From DAHUYF01 sp963789275 (GTDB lineage Bacteria > Pseudomonadota > Alphaproteobacteria > ATCC43930 > CGMCC-115725): 64,000 nucleotides of DNA. Under the pieces are notes generated by a model. The model ran no database searches and was not told the origin of the DNA. It saw only the letters and a program-made list of their open reading frames with translations. Made by a program: the position numbers and the translations under genes. Within the stretch, counting starts at the first letter, position 1. The number at the start of each line of letters is the position of its first letter. This document shows positions 20,040 to 29,285 of the stretch, piece after piece. The stretch spans positions 186,001 to 250,000 of the forward strand of contig CAWBKF010000018.1 of assembly GCA_963789275.1 (NCBI GenBank), given 5' to 3'.

Positions 20040-20909
20040 CTAAAAGAGTTTCAGTCCCGGCACACGCACTCTGAGCCGGTAGAGCGAGCTTCTGGCGGTG
20101 ATGTAGAGGCCGCGCAGATCGTCGTCGCCAAAGGTGAAATTCGCCGGCGTCTCCGGTATCGGGATCACGCCGAGCGCATGGCCCGAGGGATCGAACAGGT
20201 GAATGCCGCCGGGGCCGCAGCAATAGACGTTGCCGAGGCTGTCGATCTTCATGCCGTCCGGCGCCCCGGGACCCTCGCCTTTGGTCTCAGCCCAGACGGC
20301 GCCGCCGGTCAGGTCGCCTTCCGCGGTGACATTGAAGACGCGGATGTGCTGTCGGGTGGTGTCGTTGACGAAGAGCCTGGATTCGTCGAGCGAGAAACAT
20401 AGTCCGTTGGGCTGCGCGAAATCATCGGCCAGCAGGACGGGCGCGCCGCCGGCCGCATCGACCCGGTAGACGCCCTGAAACGACAGAGATTGCGGCCGCT
20501 TCACGCCGTAATGATCCATGCGGCCATAGGTCGGGTCGCTGAAATAGAGGCGGCCGCCGGGGCCGACGACGATATCGTTGGGGCTGTTGAGCTCCTTGTC
20601 GCCAAAATGGGTGGCGAGCACCGTCGTCGCGCCGTCGCGCTCGAGCCTGGTCACCCGGCTGGTGGCATGCTCGCAACTCACCAGGCGCCCTTGGCGGTCG
20701 AGCGTATTGCCGTTGGCCTTGTGGCTCGGCTCGCGACAGATCTCGATCTCTCCGGTCGGCCTCCAGCGGTAGAGCCGGCTGTTCGGGATGTCGCTGAAGA
20801 TCAGCCATGTCTCGTAGGGATGCCAAACCGGCCCCTCGGTGAAGCCGAAGCCGGTCGCCATCCGCTCGATCACGGCGTCGCCGACGATCTCCTGGTGCCG
20901 GGCCGTCAC
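20040..20909 (-). CDS. SMP-30/gluconolactonase family sugar lactonase
   Basis: 289 aa from the GTG at 20909, which puts F-T-E-G-P-V-W about 23 residues in, as in relatives; an ATG at 21041 would add 44 residues that do not look family-like. Metal-site motifs are F-T-E-G-P-V-W, N-S-P-N-D-I-V-V, N-G-L-C-F-S-L-D-E-S and P-D-G-M-K-I-D-S-L-G-N-V-Y. It is the first gene of the leftward sugar operon and a second lactonase in the same cluster, differing clearly in sequence from the one at the far end. The two may act on different lactones or anomers. Confidence 0.85.
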   Translation of the reverse strand: MTARHQEIVGDAVIERMATGFGFTEGPVWHPYETWLIFSDIPNSRLYRWRPTGEIEICREPSHKANGNTLDRQGRLVSCEHATSRVTRLERDGATTVLATHFGDKELNSPNDIVVGPGGRLYFSDPTYGRMDHYGVKRPQSLSFQGVYRVDAAGGAPVLLADDFAQPNGLCFSLDESRLFVNDTTRQHIRVFNVTAEGDLTGGAVWAETKGEGPGAPDGMKIDSLGNVYCCGPGGIHLFDPSGHALGVIPIPETPANFTFGDDDLRGLYITARSSLYRLRVRVPGLKLF

Positions 20910-21434
20910 GGCGCCAGGCTCGGCGCCGTGGGGGAGATTTCTGCCATCGCCCGATTCCCTCCTGCGGCCGGCTGTTGCTTCGCCGATGCGACCGAGCGCC
21001 GCGGCGCCGCCGACCTGATATTGCGGGAAAGTGTAGATCATCTGGCGACGTTGTCACGACGCCTGCGCGCGGAGACCGACCGCGCGCCTCCTCCTCGGTC
21101 GGTGCAATGCAGCCATGCATGACGAAGAATAGAGGTCGTTATCCGCTCGGATGCCGCGGAGTGACACGAGCGAAGTTGAGATGGCATTTTATTTTTTGGT
21201 CGTAGAATATTGAAATAGCTCGAGAAAATTAGAGACGTTAAAACTAAACGGCACGTTAGGTGGACGCGTCGCCGAGGATAGCCGGAACGAGCGGCTGACA
21301 TTATTGTGCACTGCAATGAAGATGGCCGCGCGGTAGTTTGCCTAGAATGGAGATGGTCGGCACAGTCGCGATTGTGGCGCGGCTCGTGTGCGGCCAAAAA
21401 TCTGCTTCGGTCAGCCGGGGAAAAGCTGCTTGCC
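20910..21434. other. Divergent intergenic region, sugar operon / RND operon
   Basis: No gene is supported unless the lactonase starts at 21041. The stretch from about 21180 to 21260 is notably AT-rich and must hold the promoters for the rightward RND genes and probably the leftward sugar operon. No regulator gene lies beside the efflux operon, and I see no clear operator. Confidence 0.5.
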
Positions 21435-24400
21435 ATGTGGATCGTTCGCCTCGCCTTGAACCGGCCCTACACTTTCATCGTTCTGGCCCTGCTCATTCTC
21501 CTGGCCAGCCCGCTGATAGTGCTGCGCACCCCGACCGACATCTTCCCCAACATCAACATCCCCGTCATCGCCGTCGGCTGGACCTATACCGGCCTCAATC
21601 CCGAGGAGATGGAAGGCCGGCTGACCACGGTCTATGAGCGCGTGCTCACCACCCTCGTCGACAACATCGAGCATATCGAATCCACGACCTATAGCGGCAG
21701 CGCGATCGTCCGGATCTTCCTGCAGCCCGGGGCCAGCCTCGATACCGCCAACGCCCAGGTCACTGCCGCATCACAAACCATCCTGCGGCAATTGCCGCCG
21801 GGCACGACGCCGCCGCTGGTGCTGAACTACAGCGCGTCCAGCGTCCCCATCCTGCAGCTCGGCCTGTCGGGAAAAGGCCTCTCCGAGGCGCAGCTCAACG
21901 ATCTCGCCTTGAACTTCCTGCGCACCCAGCTGGTGACCGTGCCCGGCGCCGTGGTGCCTTATCCCTATGGCGGCAAGCAGCGCGAGGTGATGGTCAGTCT
22001 CGACCCGCGGCTGCTGCAGCAGAAGGGACTGTCACCTGGCGATGTCCTCGCGGCGCTGCAAAAGCAGAATCTGGTGCTGCCGTCGGGCACGGCGAAAATC
22101 TCCGAGTTCGAATACGACATCCGCGTCAATGGCAGTCCAACCACCGTCCAGCAGCTCGGCGACCTCCCGATCAAGCTGGTCAACAACGCCACGCTCTATC
22201 TGCGCGATGTCGCATCCGTCAACGACGGCTTCGCGCCGCAGACCAACATCGCCCGGGCGGACGGGCAGCGCGGCGTCCTGGTCAGCATCCTCAAGGCCGG
22301 CAACGCCTCGACCCTCAACGTCGTCTCCGGCATCCGCGGCCTGCTCGGGCGCGTCGCCCAGACCCTGCCGGCGGAGCTGAAGATCCAGCCGCTCGGCGAT
22401 CAATCGATCTTCGTCCGCGCCGCCATCACCGGCGTGGTGCGCGAGGGCGTCATCGCCGCCGGCCTCACCGCGGCGATGATCCTGCTCTTCCTCGGCAGCT
22501 GGCGCAGCACGCTGATCATCGCGGTGTCGATCCCGCTGTCGATCCTGACCTCGATCATCTGCCTGAGCTTTCTCGGAGAGACCATCAACATCATGACGCT
22601 GGGCGGGCTGGCGCTCGCCGTCGGCATCCTGGTCGACGATGCCACGGTCACGATCGAGAACATGGAGCGCTATCTCGAGGAAGGGCACGGGCTGCACGAC
22701 GCGATTCTGACCGGCGCGTCGCAGATCGCGGTGCCGGCGCTGGTCTCGACCTTGTGCATCTGCATCGTCTTCGTGCCGATGTTCCTGCTGGGCGGCGTTG
22801 CGCGCTATCTCTTCGTGCCGCTGGCCGAGGCGGTGGTCTTCGCCATGCTCGCCTCCTACGTGCTGTCGCGCACCCTGGTGCCGACCATGGCGATGTACCT
22901 GTTGCGCCCCAAGCCGCATCACCCGGGGCGGACGCGCAATCCCCTGGTTCAGTTCCAGCGCGGCTTCGAGCACCGCTTCGAGCAGGGGCGCCGGGCCTAT
23001 GGCGCGTTGCTCGCGGTGCTGGTGCGGCGGCGGCTGCTGTTCATTCCGCTGTTCCTCGCCGGCGGCCTCGCGACCCTGCTGCTGCTGCCCTGGCTCGGCC
23101 AGGATTTCTTTCCGACGACCGACAGCGGCCAGTTCATCCTGCATCTGCGCGCCAAGACCGGTACGCGGATCGAAGAAACCGCGCGGCTCTGCGACCTCGT
23201 CGAAGACGCCATCCGAAAGGTGATTCCCGCTCGCGACCAGCAATCCATCACCGACAATATCGGCCTGCCCTACAGCACCATCAACCTGACGCATTCCATT
23301 TCGGGCATCATCGGCGCGGCCGATGCGGACATCATGGTGTCGCTCACCGAGAATCACCGCCCGACCGCCGATTACATTCGGCGGCTGCGCAAGGAGCTGC
23401 CGGCAAAGTTTCCCGGCGTGACCTTCTACTTCCTGCCTGCGGACATCGTCACCCAGGTGCTGAATTTCGGCCTGCCGGCGCCGGTGGACATCCAGATCGA
23501 GGGCGCCGACGTGCAGGGCAATCGCCTGGTCGCCGATCGCATCCTGGACGAGATCCGCCATGTGCCGGGCATCGTCGATGCTCGCATCCAGCAGCATTTC
23601 GACTATCCCGATTTCAAGATCGAGGTCGACCGCACCAAGGCGCAGCAGGCCGGCTTCACCGAGACCGACGTCGCGACCAGCATCCTCGATACGCTGAGCG
23701 GCAGCTTCCAGACGGCGCCGATGTTCTTTCTGAACACCAGCAACGGCGTCAATTACAGCCTCGTGGCGCAGTCGCCGCAATACAAGGTGCAGTCGCTGCA
23801 GGATCTGCAGAACATTTCGATCACCTCGCCGACGGCGCCGCATATCGGCGTTCTCGCCGATGTCGCATCGATCGCGCGGTCGCAGGAAATGGCCGTGGTC
23901 AATCACTACAACATACGCCGCGTCATCGACATCTACGCCTCGGTGCAGGGACGCGACCTCGGCGCCGCCGGCAACGAGGTCAGCCGCATCGTCGCCGCCG
24001 ACCGGAAGCTGCTGCCGCGCGGCAGCTTCGTCAGCATCCGCGGGCAGATGCAGACGATGCAGACATCCTATCTCAACCTGCTGAGCGGGCTGGCCTTTTC
24101 GATCGTGCTGGTCTATCTTCTCATCGTCGTCAACTTCCAGTCCTGGCTCGATCCCTTTATCATCATCATGGCCCTGCCGGCGGCGCTCGCCGGGATCGTG
24201 CTGTGCCTGTTCTTCACGCACACGACGCTGAGCGTGCCGGCGCTGATGGGGGCGATCATGTGCATGGGGGTCGCGACCGCGAACAGCATCCTCGTCGTCT
24301 CCTTCGGCCGCGAACGCCTGACGGATCATGGCGACCCGGTCCGGGCGGCGACCGAGGCGGGCTTCACCCGCTTTCGCCCGGTGCTCATGACCGCGTTCGC

Positions 24401-24602
24401 CATGATCATCGGCATGGTGCCGATGGCGCTGGGCCTGGGCGAGGGCGGCGAGCAGAACGCGCCGCTCGGACGCGCGGTGATCGGCGGCCTGCTGCTGGCG
24501 ACGGTCGCGACGCTGGTCTTCGTCCCGGCGGTCTTCGCGCTGCTGCACAAGGCGCGCCCGGCCGGCGCCGCAATCCCCGACTCTCATCCTTCCGACGCTT
24601 AG
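21435..24602 (+). CDS. RND multidrug efflux pump, inner-membrane permease
   Basis: 1055 aa, normal for AcrB/MdtB-type pumps. It starts M-W-I-V-R-L-A-L-N-R-P, with the first transmembrane helix and P-T-D-I-F-P-N-I-N-I-P-V just after. The second hydrophobic block has G-G-L-A-L-A-V-G-I-L-V-D-D-A-T-V-T-I-E-N, including the paired aspartates of the proton relay; the last block has M-G-V-A-T-A-N-S-I-L-V-V. It uses proton motive force to expel small molecules. An extension upstream of the ATG at 21435 is open but not family-like. It is followed after 14 bases by its adaptor. Confidence 0.93.
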   Translation: MWIVRLALNRPYTFIVLALLILLASPLIVLRTPTDIFPNINIPVIAVGWTYTGLNPEEMEGRLTTVYERVLTTLVDNIEHIESTTYSGSAIVRIFLQPGASLDTANAQVTAASQTILRQLPPGTTPPLVLNYSASSVPILQLGLSGKGLSEAQLNDLALNFLRTQLVTVPGAVVPYPYGGKQREVMVSLDPRLLQQKGLSPGDVLAALQKQNLVLPSGTAKISEFEYDIRVNGSPTTVQQLGDLPIKLVNNATLYLRDVASVNDGFAPQTNIARADGQRGVLVSILKAGNASTLNVVSGIRGLLGRVAQTLPAELKIQPLGDQSIFVRAAITGVVREGVIAAGLTAAMILLFLGSWRSTLIIAVSIPLSILTSIICLSFLGETINIMTLGGLALAVGILVDDATVTIENMERYLEEGHGLHDAILTGASQIAVPALVSTLCICIVFVPMFLLGGVARYLFVPLAEAVVFAMLASYVLSRTLVPTMAMYLLRPKPHHPGRTRNPLVQFQRGFEHRFEQGRRAYGALLAVLVRRRLLFIPLFLAGGLATLLLLPWLGQDFFPTTDSGQFILHLRAKTGTRIEETARLCDLVEDAIRKVIPARDQQSITDNIGLPYSTINLTHSISGIIGAADADIMVSLTENHRPTADYIRRLRKELPAKFPGVTFYFLPADIVTQVLNFGLPAPVDIQIEGADVQGNRLVADRILDEIRHVPGIVDARIQQHFDYPDFKIEVDRTKAQQAGFTETDVATSILDTLSGSFQTAPMFFLNTSNGVNYSLVAQSPQYKVQSLQDLQNISITSPTAPHIGVLADVASIARSQEMAVVNHYNIRRVIDIYASVQGRDLGAAGNEVSRIVAADRKLLPRGSFVSIRGQMQTMQTSYLNLLSGLAFSIVLVYLLIVVNFQSWLDPFIIIMALPAALAGIVLCLFFTHTTLSVPALMGAIMCMGVATANSILVVSFGRERLTDHGDPVRAATEAGFTRFRPVLMTAFAMIIGMVPMALGLGEGGEQNAPLGRAVIGGLLLATVATLVFVPAVFALLHKARPAGAAIPDSHPSDA

Positions 24603-24616
24603 CGGAGAACCTCTCA

Positions 24617-25840
24617 ATGCCGCCCGACGATCTCAGAGAAGCGGAACTCCCGGCGCGGGACAGCCGACTGGATGGCTGGCGCGATATCGGGCGGCGGCGC
24701 CATTGGGGCGGGCCCGCGCTGCTGGTGCTGCTGGTTCTCGCGATCGCCGGCGGCATCTATGCCGGCATCCGCAGCCGCGCCGAAGCCGAGATCGACTTGG
24801 CGCGATCGACCGACGAGGCAGCGGTGCCGGCGGTGGAGGTGATCCACCCGACGAGCGGCGCGCCCGACGAGGCGCTCGTGCTCCCCGGAAACATCCAGGC
24901 GTTCAGCGACACCTCGATCTATGCCCGCACCAACGGCTATCTGAAGCGCTGGTACTTCGACATCGGCGCTCATGTGAAGCGCGGCCAATTGCTTGCGGAG
25001 ATCGACACGCCGGAGATCGACGACCAGCTGCGGCAGGCGCGCGCCGATCTTGCCACGGCGGAAGCCAACACGAAGCTCGCCGCGATCACCGCCGAGCGCA
25101 ATGAGAACCTGCTGAAGACGCGATCGGTCTCGACCCAGGATCGCGACAATGCGGTGGGCACACTGAATTCCGACAAGGCGATCGTGCAGTCGCGCGAAGC
25201 GGCCGTGGCGCAATTGGAGAAGCTGCAGTCCTTCGAGAAGGTCGAGGCGCCGTTCGACGGCATCGTGACGGCGCGCAACATCGATATCGGCGCGCTCATC
25301 GCCGCCGGCGGCGCCGCACCGGCGCGCGAGCTCTTCCACATGGTGGCGACCGATACGCTGCGCATCTACGTCGGCGTCCCCGAAGCCTATTCGCCGGCGA
25401 TCCATCCGGGTGCCACTGCCACGGTGACGCTCGACGAGTTCCCCGGGCAGAGCTTCGACGGCACCCTGGTGCGCACCTCCAACGCCATCGACGCGGCGTC
25501 GCGCACGCTGCTGGTCGAGGTCGATGTCGCCAATCCGAACGGCCAGCTCCTGCCCGGCGCCTATGGCTTCGTGCATTTTACGCTGCCATCGGCCGCGCGG
25601 TCGGTGACCATCCCCGCCAACACGCTGCTCTTCCGCAAGGAGGGGCTGCAGGTCGGCGTGATCCATGGCGACAAGGTGGATCTGGTGTCGGTGAAGATCG
25701 GCCGCGACTATGGCGATATCGTCGAGGTGGTCGCGGGGCTGCAGCCTGGCGACCAGGTCGTGCTCAACCCGGCGGATTCGCTGGCGAGCGGCACCACCGT
25801 TCACGTGAACGGCGTGAAGGACGTCAGGGCAGCCCCATGA
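24617..25840 (+). CDS. RND efflux periplasmic adaptor (membrane fusion protein)
   Basis: 407 aa. One membrane helix at about residues 35-53, then the barrel-sandwich half-motif G-N-I-Q-A-F-S-D-T-S-I-Y-A-R-T-N-G-Y-L, an alpha-hairpin (about 135-200), V-E-A-P-F-D-G-I-V-T, and the beta-barrel and membrane-proximal domains. It links the inner pump to the outer-membrane channel encoded next. Its TGA stop overlaps the likely ATG of that gene. The long open frame that runs in from inside the pump gene is a shadow. Confidence 0.92.
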   Translation: MPPDDLREAELPARDSRLDGWRDIGRRRHWGGPALLVLLVLAIAGGIYAGIRSRAEAEIDLARSTDEAAVPAVEVIHPTSGAPDEALVLPGNIQAFSDTSIYARTNGYLKRWYFDIGAHVKRGQLLAEIDTPEIDDQLRQARADLATAEANTKLAAITAERNENLLKTRSVSTQDRDNAVGTLNSDKAIVQSREAAVAQLEKLQSFEKVEAPFDGIVTARNIDIGALIAAGGAAPARELFHMVATDTLRIYVGVPEAYSPAIHPGATATVTLDEFPGQSFDGTLVRTSNAIDAASRTLLVEVDVANPNGQLLPGAYGFVHFTLPSAARSVTIPANTLLFRKEGLQVGVIHGDKVDLVSVKIGRDYGDIVEVVAGLQPGDQVVLNPADSLASGTTVHVNGVKDVRAAP

Positions 25841-27355
25841 ACGCCTAGGTATTGGCGCGTCCTCGGCGCGCTGGGGGTGCTGCTGGCCGGCTGCACGGTC
25901 GGTCCCGACTACAAGCGGCCGCCGGTGGAGACGCCGGCGGCATTCAAGGAAGCGTCAGCGGCGGGCAACGCGGCGACGGGCTTGTGGCGGAAGGCGCGGC
26001 CGCAGGATGCGCTGGCGCGCGGCGCGTGGTGGGAGATGTTCGGCGACCGCGAGCTCGATGCGCTGGAAGAGCAGGTCACTGCCGCGAACCAGGATCTGAA
26101 GCAGGCGGAAGCCCGTTTCCGCCAGGCGCGCGCGCTGATCGGCTTTCAGCAGGCCTCGGAATTTCCCACCGTCGCGGTCTCGCCCAGCGTGACATCGCTG
26201 CGCGATTCCGGCCATCAGCCCTATTTCCCCCAGCCGCATCCGACCCCCACCGGCCAGTTCGAGCTGCCGCTGGACCTCTCCTATGAGATCGATCTCTGGG
26301 GCCGCATCCGCCGCACCGTCACCGCCGCGCGCGAGGAGGCGCAGGCGACCGCCGGCGACCTCGCGACGGCGAGCCTCAGCCTGCATGCCGAATTGGCGGT
26401 CGACTATGTCGAGCTGCGCAGTGCGGATGCGCAGCAGAAGCTGCTGAACGACACGGTCGCGGATTTTGCCGACGCGCTAAAGCTCACCGAGGATCGCCTC
26501 GCCGGCGGCGGCGCGTCCGAGGCCGATGTGGCTCAGGCGCGCACCCAGCTCGAGACGACGCGCGTACAGGCCACCGACATCGCCGTGGCGCGGGCCCAGT
26601 TCGAGCATGCGATTGCCGTGCTGGTCGGCAAGCCGCCGGCCGAGTTCAATCTGCCGCCGGTGCCGCTGTCGCTCGATCCACCGGCGGTGCCCGCCGGCCT
26701 GCCTTCGGAATTGCTGCAGCGCCGGCCCGACATCGCCGCCGCCGAACGCCGTGTCGCCGAGGCCAACGAGCAGATCGGCATCGCCGAGGCGGCCTTCTAT
26801 CCGAGCCTAACGATCAGCGGCATCGGCGGCTTCATCGGCACTGCGGCCACCAACTGGTTCGAATGGCAGAGCCTCGCCTGGTCGGTGGGCGCCACGATGA
26901 GCCAGACGCTGTTCGATGCCGGACGGCGCCGCTCGCAATCGGAGTCCTCCGTCGCCAATTACGACGCGACGGTCGCCTTCTACCGCCAGACGACGCTGAC
27001 GGCGTTCCAGGAGGTCGAGGACAATCTCGCGGCGCTGCACATTCTCGAGCGCGAAGCGCAGCAGCAGAAGGCCGCGGTGGCGGCGGCGGAGAATTCGCTG
27101 GCGATCTTCACCAACCGCTATGTCGGCGGCGTCGACACCTATCTCGAAGTGGTCACGGCGCAATCCACGGCGCTCGCGAACGAGCGCAACGACGTCGACA
27201 TCCGGCGCCGGCGGCTCGAAGCCGATGTCCTGCTGATCAAGGCGCTGGGCGGCGGCTGGAGCACGGCCGAGATCCCGGCGCTGGCCGGGATCGACCCGCA
27301 CGCCTTCGACATCACGCTGCCGGGGATGGGCAGCGGCGTCGTTCCGACGCAGTGA
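25837..27355 (+). CDS. RND outer-membrane efflux lipoprotein, NodT/OprM type (start disrupted in this sequence)
   Basis: Two TolC-type repeats, L-D-L-S-Y-E-I-D-L-W-G-R-I-R-R at about 130 and the matching F-D-A-G-R-R-R-S-Q-S at about 355. The lipobox L-L-A-G-C is followed by T-V-G-P-D-Y-K-R-P-P, as in OprM. The ATG at 25837 (ATGA overlap with the adaptor) is out of frame with the body by one base. Removing one T before AGGTAT yields M-N-A-R-Y-W-R-V-L-G-A-L-G-V-L-L-A-G-C, a perfect lipoprotein signal. Without this, only a GTG at 25877 remains, leaving an unusably short signal. The protein forms the outer-membrane exit duct. Confidence 0.88.
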
Positions 27356-27392
27356 CGGCAGCGCTCGCGCGGCGCCGTTAAATCACTGTAAT

Positions 27393-27408
27393 CCTGACGT
27401 TTTTCAGG
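27393..27408 (+). terminator. Short stem-loop after the efflux operon
   Basis: CCTGA and TCAGG flank a T-rich loop, 38 bases past the stop of the outer-membrane channel gene. The stem is only five pairs and no T-run follows, so its terminator role is weak. Confidence 0.3.
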
Positions 27409-27502
27409 GCATGGGCCGATCCCTGGCGCCTATCTCATGATGAGGGGCTCGCAGCCCCGTCAGCTCTGGGTGGTCGAGCGCGGACGGGGTCGTCGAGGCG
27501 TC

Positions 27503-27531
27503 TTGACAGCGGGCGTCACGTGTCATATATT
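27503..27531 (+). promoter_or_regulatory. Sigma-70 promoter of the toxin-antitoxin operon
   Basis: A perfect TTGACA (27503-27508) is separated by exactly 17 bases from TATATT (27526-27531). Transcription would begin near 27538, inside a palindrome and about 17 bases before the antitoxin ATG. It is the cleanest promoter in the window. Confidence 0.8.
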
Positions 27532-27535
27532 TTAG

Positions 27536-27547
27536 CGACAACTGTCG
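27536..27547. promoter_or_regulatory. Putative operator of the toxin-antitoxin operon
   Basis: CGACA and TGTCG face each other across two bases, right after the -10 box. An 8-base direct repeat CGTGTCAT flanks it (27519-27526 and 27546-27553). Antitoxins of this family bind such sites to repress their own operon; that this one does so is inferred from position. Confidence 0.5.
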
Positions 27548-27554
27548 TGTCATC

Positions 27555-28019
27555 ATGAGCGACCCGATATCCTGGTCTGCCGAGCCGACCCCCGAGCGCG
27601 TCGCGACCCTGCTCGGCGGACCCAAAATTCTGCGTCATCAGATCAGGACCCAGCTGGAGGCCCACGACCTTATTCGCGAAGGTCTGCCCATCCGGGCCGT
27701 GAAGCATCTGACGGACCACTTGCTCGTGTTCAGCGTCACTCAGGCGACGACGCTCTGCGGCATGAGCTTGAGAACCTTCCAGCGTCTCAAGCCCGGCCGC
27801 CGGCTCAACACCGAGCAGAGTTCGCGGACGTGGCGGTTCGCCGACATCCTGATGCGAGCCACCGACACGTTGGGGTCCCAGGAGGCCGCCGAAGAGTGGC
27901 TCCAACACCCCCAAATGGCGCTCGACCAGCGCCGTCCGGTCGATCTGCTCGAGACCACCGAAGGCGCGCGCCTCGTCGAGGACGTTCTCGGACGGCTGGA
28001 GCACGGCGTCTATACATGA
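27555..28019 (+). CDS. Xre/MbcA/ParS-type antitoxin of a RES toxin pair
   Basis: 154 aa. The N-terminal two-thirds is an Xre-like helical DNA-binding part, with F-S-V-T-Q-A-T-T-L-C-G-M-S-L-R-T-F-Q-R as the likely helix-turn-helix. The C-terminal toxin-binding domain (old name DUF2384) follows at about 95-150, with A-E-E-W-L-Q-H-P-Q-M-A-L and P-V-D-L-L-E-T-T-E-G-A. Its stop overlaps the toxin start (ATGA). It neutralises the RES toxin and probably represses its own promoter at the palindrome just upstream. Confidence 0.88.
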   Translation: MSDPISWSAEPTPERVATLLGGPKILRHQIRTQLEAHDLIREGLPIRAVKHLTDHLLVFSVTQATTLCGMSLRTFQRLKPGRRLNTEQSSRTWRFADILMRATDTLGSQEAAEEWLQHPQMALDQRRPVDLLETTEGARLVEDVLGRLEHGVYT

Positions 28020-28525
28020 CGCCGTTGCCGCCGCCCCTGGGCGGCGCTCCGTTCGTCGCCTGGCGCCTTGACGCAACCAAGCATGCGGCGACGTGGTCCA
28101 GTGGAGAGGGTGCGTACCTCTATGGCGGCCGCTGGAACAGCAAGAGCGTGCGTGCGGTCTACTGCTCGATTGATCCCGCCACGGCCATCCTCGAGGTTGC
28201 CGTGCACAAGGGTTTCCACACTCTCGACAACGTGCCGCATGCGCTGACGTCGATCAGCATCGCAAACCCGGGGGCGATCCGAGTGATAGATCCGGGTGCC
28301 GTCCCCAACCCGAACTGGCTCGTCCCCGGCACGCCCGGCGCCGGCCAGCAGAGTTTCGGGGACCTGCTCCTGAGGAACCATGGCGTCTTCATCATTCCGA
28401 GCGTGATCTCCCGGCAGAGCTGGAACCTCGTGTTCGATAGCAGCGCCTTCGTGCCGCCCGCGTACAGCGTGTTATCCCAGGAGCCGTTCGCGCTGGACCC
28501 TCGCCTCAACCCACCGCGGCCATAG
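28016..28525 (+). CDS. RES-domain toxin (predicted NAD+-degrading)
   Basis: 169 aa. The RES fold is marked by W-R-L near residue 16, then G-G-R-W-N with Arg39, V-Y-C-S with Tyr49 and A-I-L-E-V with Glu60, residues matching the conserved active-site Arg, Tyr and Glu of the family. Characterised relatives deplete NAD+ and stop growth. The ATG overlaps the antitoxin stop. The frame is intact, so the toxin looks active. Only the antitoxin operon promoter is seen. Confidence 0.87.
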   Translation: MTPLPPPLGGAPFVAWRLDATKHAATWSSGEGAYLYGGRWNSKSVRAVYCSIDPATAILEVAVHKGFHTLDNVPHALTSISIANPGAIRVIDPGAVPNPNWLVPGTPGAGQQSFGDLLLRNHGVFIIPSVISRQSWNLVFDSSAFVPPAYSVLSQEPFALDPRLNPPRP

Positions 28526-28783
28526 TGGCGATCGCCTGGGCGGGCCGCTCCCGTCATTCCCGTCCGCTTCACCCGCCGCACGCCCAAAAGCACCATGTCC
28601 GCATCGCCGCCCGTTCTCGGACTTGGCGGGCTGACGCCCCAGGGGCCTCCAATGCCGCGCGCGCCTCTTCCGCCAGCATCGAGACGCAGTCGCGGGGGAG
28701 GTGGCGCGGCGCGCAGCAACGCGGAGCGACGTGACGGAAGGGGACAGCCCTGGCGGTCGATTCACACCAAACCCAACCCGCGC

Positions 28784-29215
28784 CTAGACTTGCGCCGCTC
28801 GTTCTTCGTCGTAGCATCGGCGAGCGGTCTCGAAGGTTGTGATGTTCTCGGCGACCCAACGCCAGACCGGCTCCACCTGCCGCATCAGCGCGTGGCCCAG
28901 GTCGGTCAGCTGGTATTCCACGCGCGGGGGGACCTGCCGATAGAGCGTGCGGATGACAAGACCGTCGCGCTCAAGCCGGCGCAAGGTCTGGGTCAGCACC
29001 TTCTGGCTGACGCCCTCCACGCGCTCGAGCACGCGGGTGAACCTGAGCGGCGCGTCGCTCTCCGCCAGCACATGCATCACCCACAGGGTCCATTGGCTTG
29101 CGGCTCGGCTGAGAATTTCCCGCGCCATGTCTTCCTGAGCCTCGGTGAGGACGTCGCAGAAGAGGCGGTCGTGGCTGAAGGGGGCTATAGTTTCCATAAG
29201 GTATGTATAGATCAT
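28784..29215 (-). CDS. HxlR-family transcriptional regulator
   Basis: 143 aa winged-helix protein of the HxlR/MarR-like type: W-T-L-W-V-M-H-V-L, then G-V-S-Q-K-V-L-T-Q-T-L-R-R-L-E-R-D-G-L-V as recognition helix, and P-P-R-V-E-Y-Q-L-T-D-L-G as wing. The usual N-terminal regulatory Cys is replaced: Cys appears in L-F-C-D-V-L, slightly earlier than expected. It is divergent from a short-chain dehydrogenase across about 70 bases and probably represses it. The ATG at 29215 is used; a second in-frame ATG lies at 29197. Confidence 0.88.
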   Translation of the reverse strand: MIYTYLMETIAPFSHDRLFCDVLTEAQEDMAREILSRAASQWTLWVMHVLAESDAPLRFTRVLERVEGVSQKVLTQTLRRLERDGLVIRTLYRQVPPRVEYQLTDLGHALMRQVEPVWRWVAENITTFETARRCYDEERAAQV

Positions 29216-29285
29216 CAGCGAACCTTCTTTCAATTGGTGACTGCCAGCGCTACCTCTGCCACACGCGATGCCCGCGACGGGGACG

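Noticed and set aside
22032..24617. 861-codon leftward open frame opposite the RND pump, and similar long frames opposite other genes
   Set aside because: High-GC shadow frame: Arg/Asp/His-rich composition, no family pattern, and full overlap with a clearly coding gene.
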